Below are positions 6,699 to 7,193 of a stretch of 7,193 nt of DNA, piece by piece. Every line of letters starts with the position of its first letter. The stretch's first letter is position 1. This DNA comes from Candidatus Zixiibacteriota bacterium (GTDB taxonomy: Bacteria; Zixibacteria; MSB-5A5; GN15; FEB-12): the NCBI GenBank assembly GCA_030642845.1, contig DAOWMZ010000082.1, positions 1 through 7,193 on the forward strand. The letters are read 5' to 3'. Made by a program: the position numbers and the translations under genes. Under the pieces are notes generated by a model. It did no database searches, was not told the origin of the DNA, and saw only the letters and a list, made by a program, of their open reading frames with translations.

Positions 6699-6707
6699 AT
6701 TATAACA
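6699..6707 (-). promoter_or_regulatory. Candidate housekeeping (sigma70-type) extended -10 promoter
   Basis: The minus strand reads TGTTATAAT, a perfect TATAAT with the TGn extension at the usual place. The hexamer 17 bases upstream (GCATTT) is a poor -35, but extended -10 promoters tolerate this. It would start transcripts near 6692, giving a leader of about 90 bases ahead of the sigma gene, and could supply basal expression. The region is AT-rich, so chance occurrence is possible. Confidence 0.4.
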
Positions 6708-6746
6708 ACTTAACAAGACATAAATGCCCTTTATTAGTTATATTTC

Positions 6747-6761
6747 AGATAATATTTATCT
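6747..6761. repeat. Short AT-only inverted repeat after the DUF401 gene
   Basis: AGATAA and TTATCT pair perfectly around three bases (minus strand AGATAAATATTATCT). It lies 16 bases past the stop of the DUF401 gene. The stem has only one G-C pair per arm, and no T-run follows on the minus strand, so it is a weak terminator candidate at best. It could be a minor operator or a chance palindrome in AT-rich DNA. Confidence 0.25.
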
Positions 6762-6776
6762 TTTAGGAGGTTGAAA

Positions 6777-7193
6777 CTATTTAAAAATACTTCCCCAGGG
6801 GGTCAAATAAATCAAAAATCCAACCACAGCCATAATTATCACTGGTATTGCAATTCGTTTATAAACCTTCAAAAGATCGCTTTTGAAATATTCATTAGTC
6901 AGAATCAAGCATAAATGAGTGGGTGAAAGAATCATACCCAAATAACCGGAAAGATAAGCGAGAAATATATATGATGGCTCAATTCCATTAGTATAGAGAA
7001 ACCCTGCTAATATGGTATAGCCCATAGCAACAAAAGCTGCTACCATTCCTGTCAATAAACCAGCGGCAAAACTAACTAAGAAGATGACGACTTCAGGTGG
7101 AAGATTATAAGCTTCTGTAATTGTCGGGATAGAGGCAATTGCACCGGACAATTCTAGTGCTGTCTGAAATGAAAGGGTTCCAAAAATAAGAAA
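6777..7193 (-). CDS. DUF401-family integral membrane protein (putative permease), 5' end outside window
   Basis: The last 138 codons and the TAG stop of a gene that begins beyond the window. Numbering from the first visible codon, hydrophobic segments lie at about 34-56, 58-67, 74-99 and 112-131, so this is a polytopic inner-membrane protein. The stretch 'LSPTHLCLILTNEYFKSDL' at 89-107 is the feature I associate with DUF401 proteins, which have a conserved SP(V/T)HLCL..T.EYFK segment. The family is related to the ion-transporter superfamily, and its substrate is not established. The visible TTG at 7151 is an internal Leu codon, because the frame remains open to the window edge. It ends 159-174 bp before the sigma gene. 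With its own promoter signals and a regulatory gap in between, it is probably not part of the sigma operon, although no convincing terminator separates them. Confidence 0.78.
   Translation of the reverse strand, partial: FLIFGTLSFQTALELSGAIASIPTITEAYNLPPEVVIFLVSFAAGLLTGMVAAFVAMGYTILAGFLYTNGIEPSYIFLAYLSGYLGMILSPTHLCLILTNEYFKSDLLKVYKRIAIPVIIMAVVGFLIYLTPWGSIFK

Noticed and set aside
6747..6765. Plus-strand hairpin AGATAATATTTATCT followed by TTTT as a terminator
   Set aside because: No plus-strand gene needs terminating, and the stem is almost all A-T. Kept only as a low-confidence palindrome.
6762..6776. AGGAGG on the plus strand, a perfect Shine-Dalgarno sequence
   Set aside because: No start codon with a usable frame follows at the right distance. 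The plus strand here is antisense to the DUF401 gene end, so it is a chance match.
1..7193. CRISPR arrays, tRNA or rRNA genes, insertion sequences, phage or defence genes
   Set aside because: No spaced direct repeats, cloverleaf-like segments, transposase motifs or terminal inverted repeats were seen. Nearly all bases are occupied by the six minus-strand genes and one regulatory gap.

Overview
The window is AT-rich, and every supported gene lies on the minus strand. The organism looks like a diderm (Gram-negative) bacterium: it has a TamB-type protein, a secreted HtrA-like protein and a membrane anti-sigma factor. The phylum cannot be fixed from the sequence. The mix (TamB, a DUF401 permease, and a carboxymuconolactone-decarboxylase-like protein of the 'GYGKVLSRP' kind) would suit an uncultured or candidate phylum, but that is a weak inference.

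Layout in the direction of transcription, from high to low coordinates. (1) The C-terminal 138 codons of a DUF401-family membrane permease (7193 to 6777). (2) A 159-174 bp regulatory gap holding an extended -10 sigma70-like box, a dyad operator candidate and an ECF-type promoter (GGAACTT-N17-ACTAA). (3) A tight run of five genes: ECF sigma factor (6602-6000), zinc-type transmembrane anti-sigma factor (6043-5351, 44 bp overlap), secreted HtrA/PDZ protein (5354-4161, 4 bp overlap, TTG start), CMD-like cytosolic protein (4115-3447), and a large TamB-like protein (from 3447, sharing one base with the preceding stop). The TamB frame runs open to base 1, so its C-terminus lies outside the window. 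It occupies nearly half the window as one uninterrupted frame of 1149 codons.

The operon reads as an envelope-stress module. The sigma factor probably activates its own promoter and is held by the membrane anti-sigma factor. An HtrA-like periplasmic protein is co-translated with the anti-sigma factor, and TamB supplies an envelope-building output. The layout recalls rpoE-rseA with degS in E. coli and sigE-rseA-htrA in mycobacteria.

The main surprise is that the HtrA-like protein has lost all three catalytic residues (His to Ser98, Asp to Gly126, Ser to Val191). It keeps the surrounding glycine scaffold and PDZ domain and has a regular C-terminal leucine heptad. It looks like a pseudoprotease acting as a sensor or adaptor rather than an enzyme. 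The anti-sigma factor ends in Ser-Val-Tyr, a possible PDZ ligand, which suggests a testable non-proteolytic (or third-party protease) signalling circuit.
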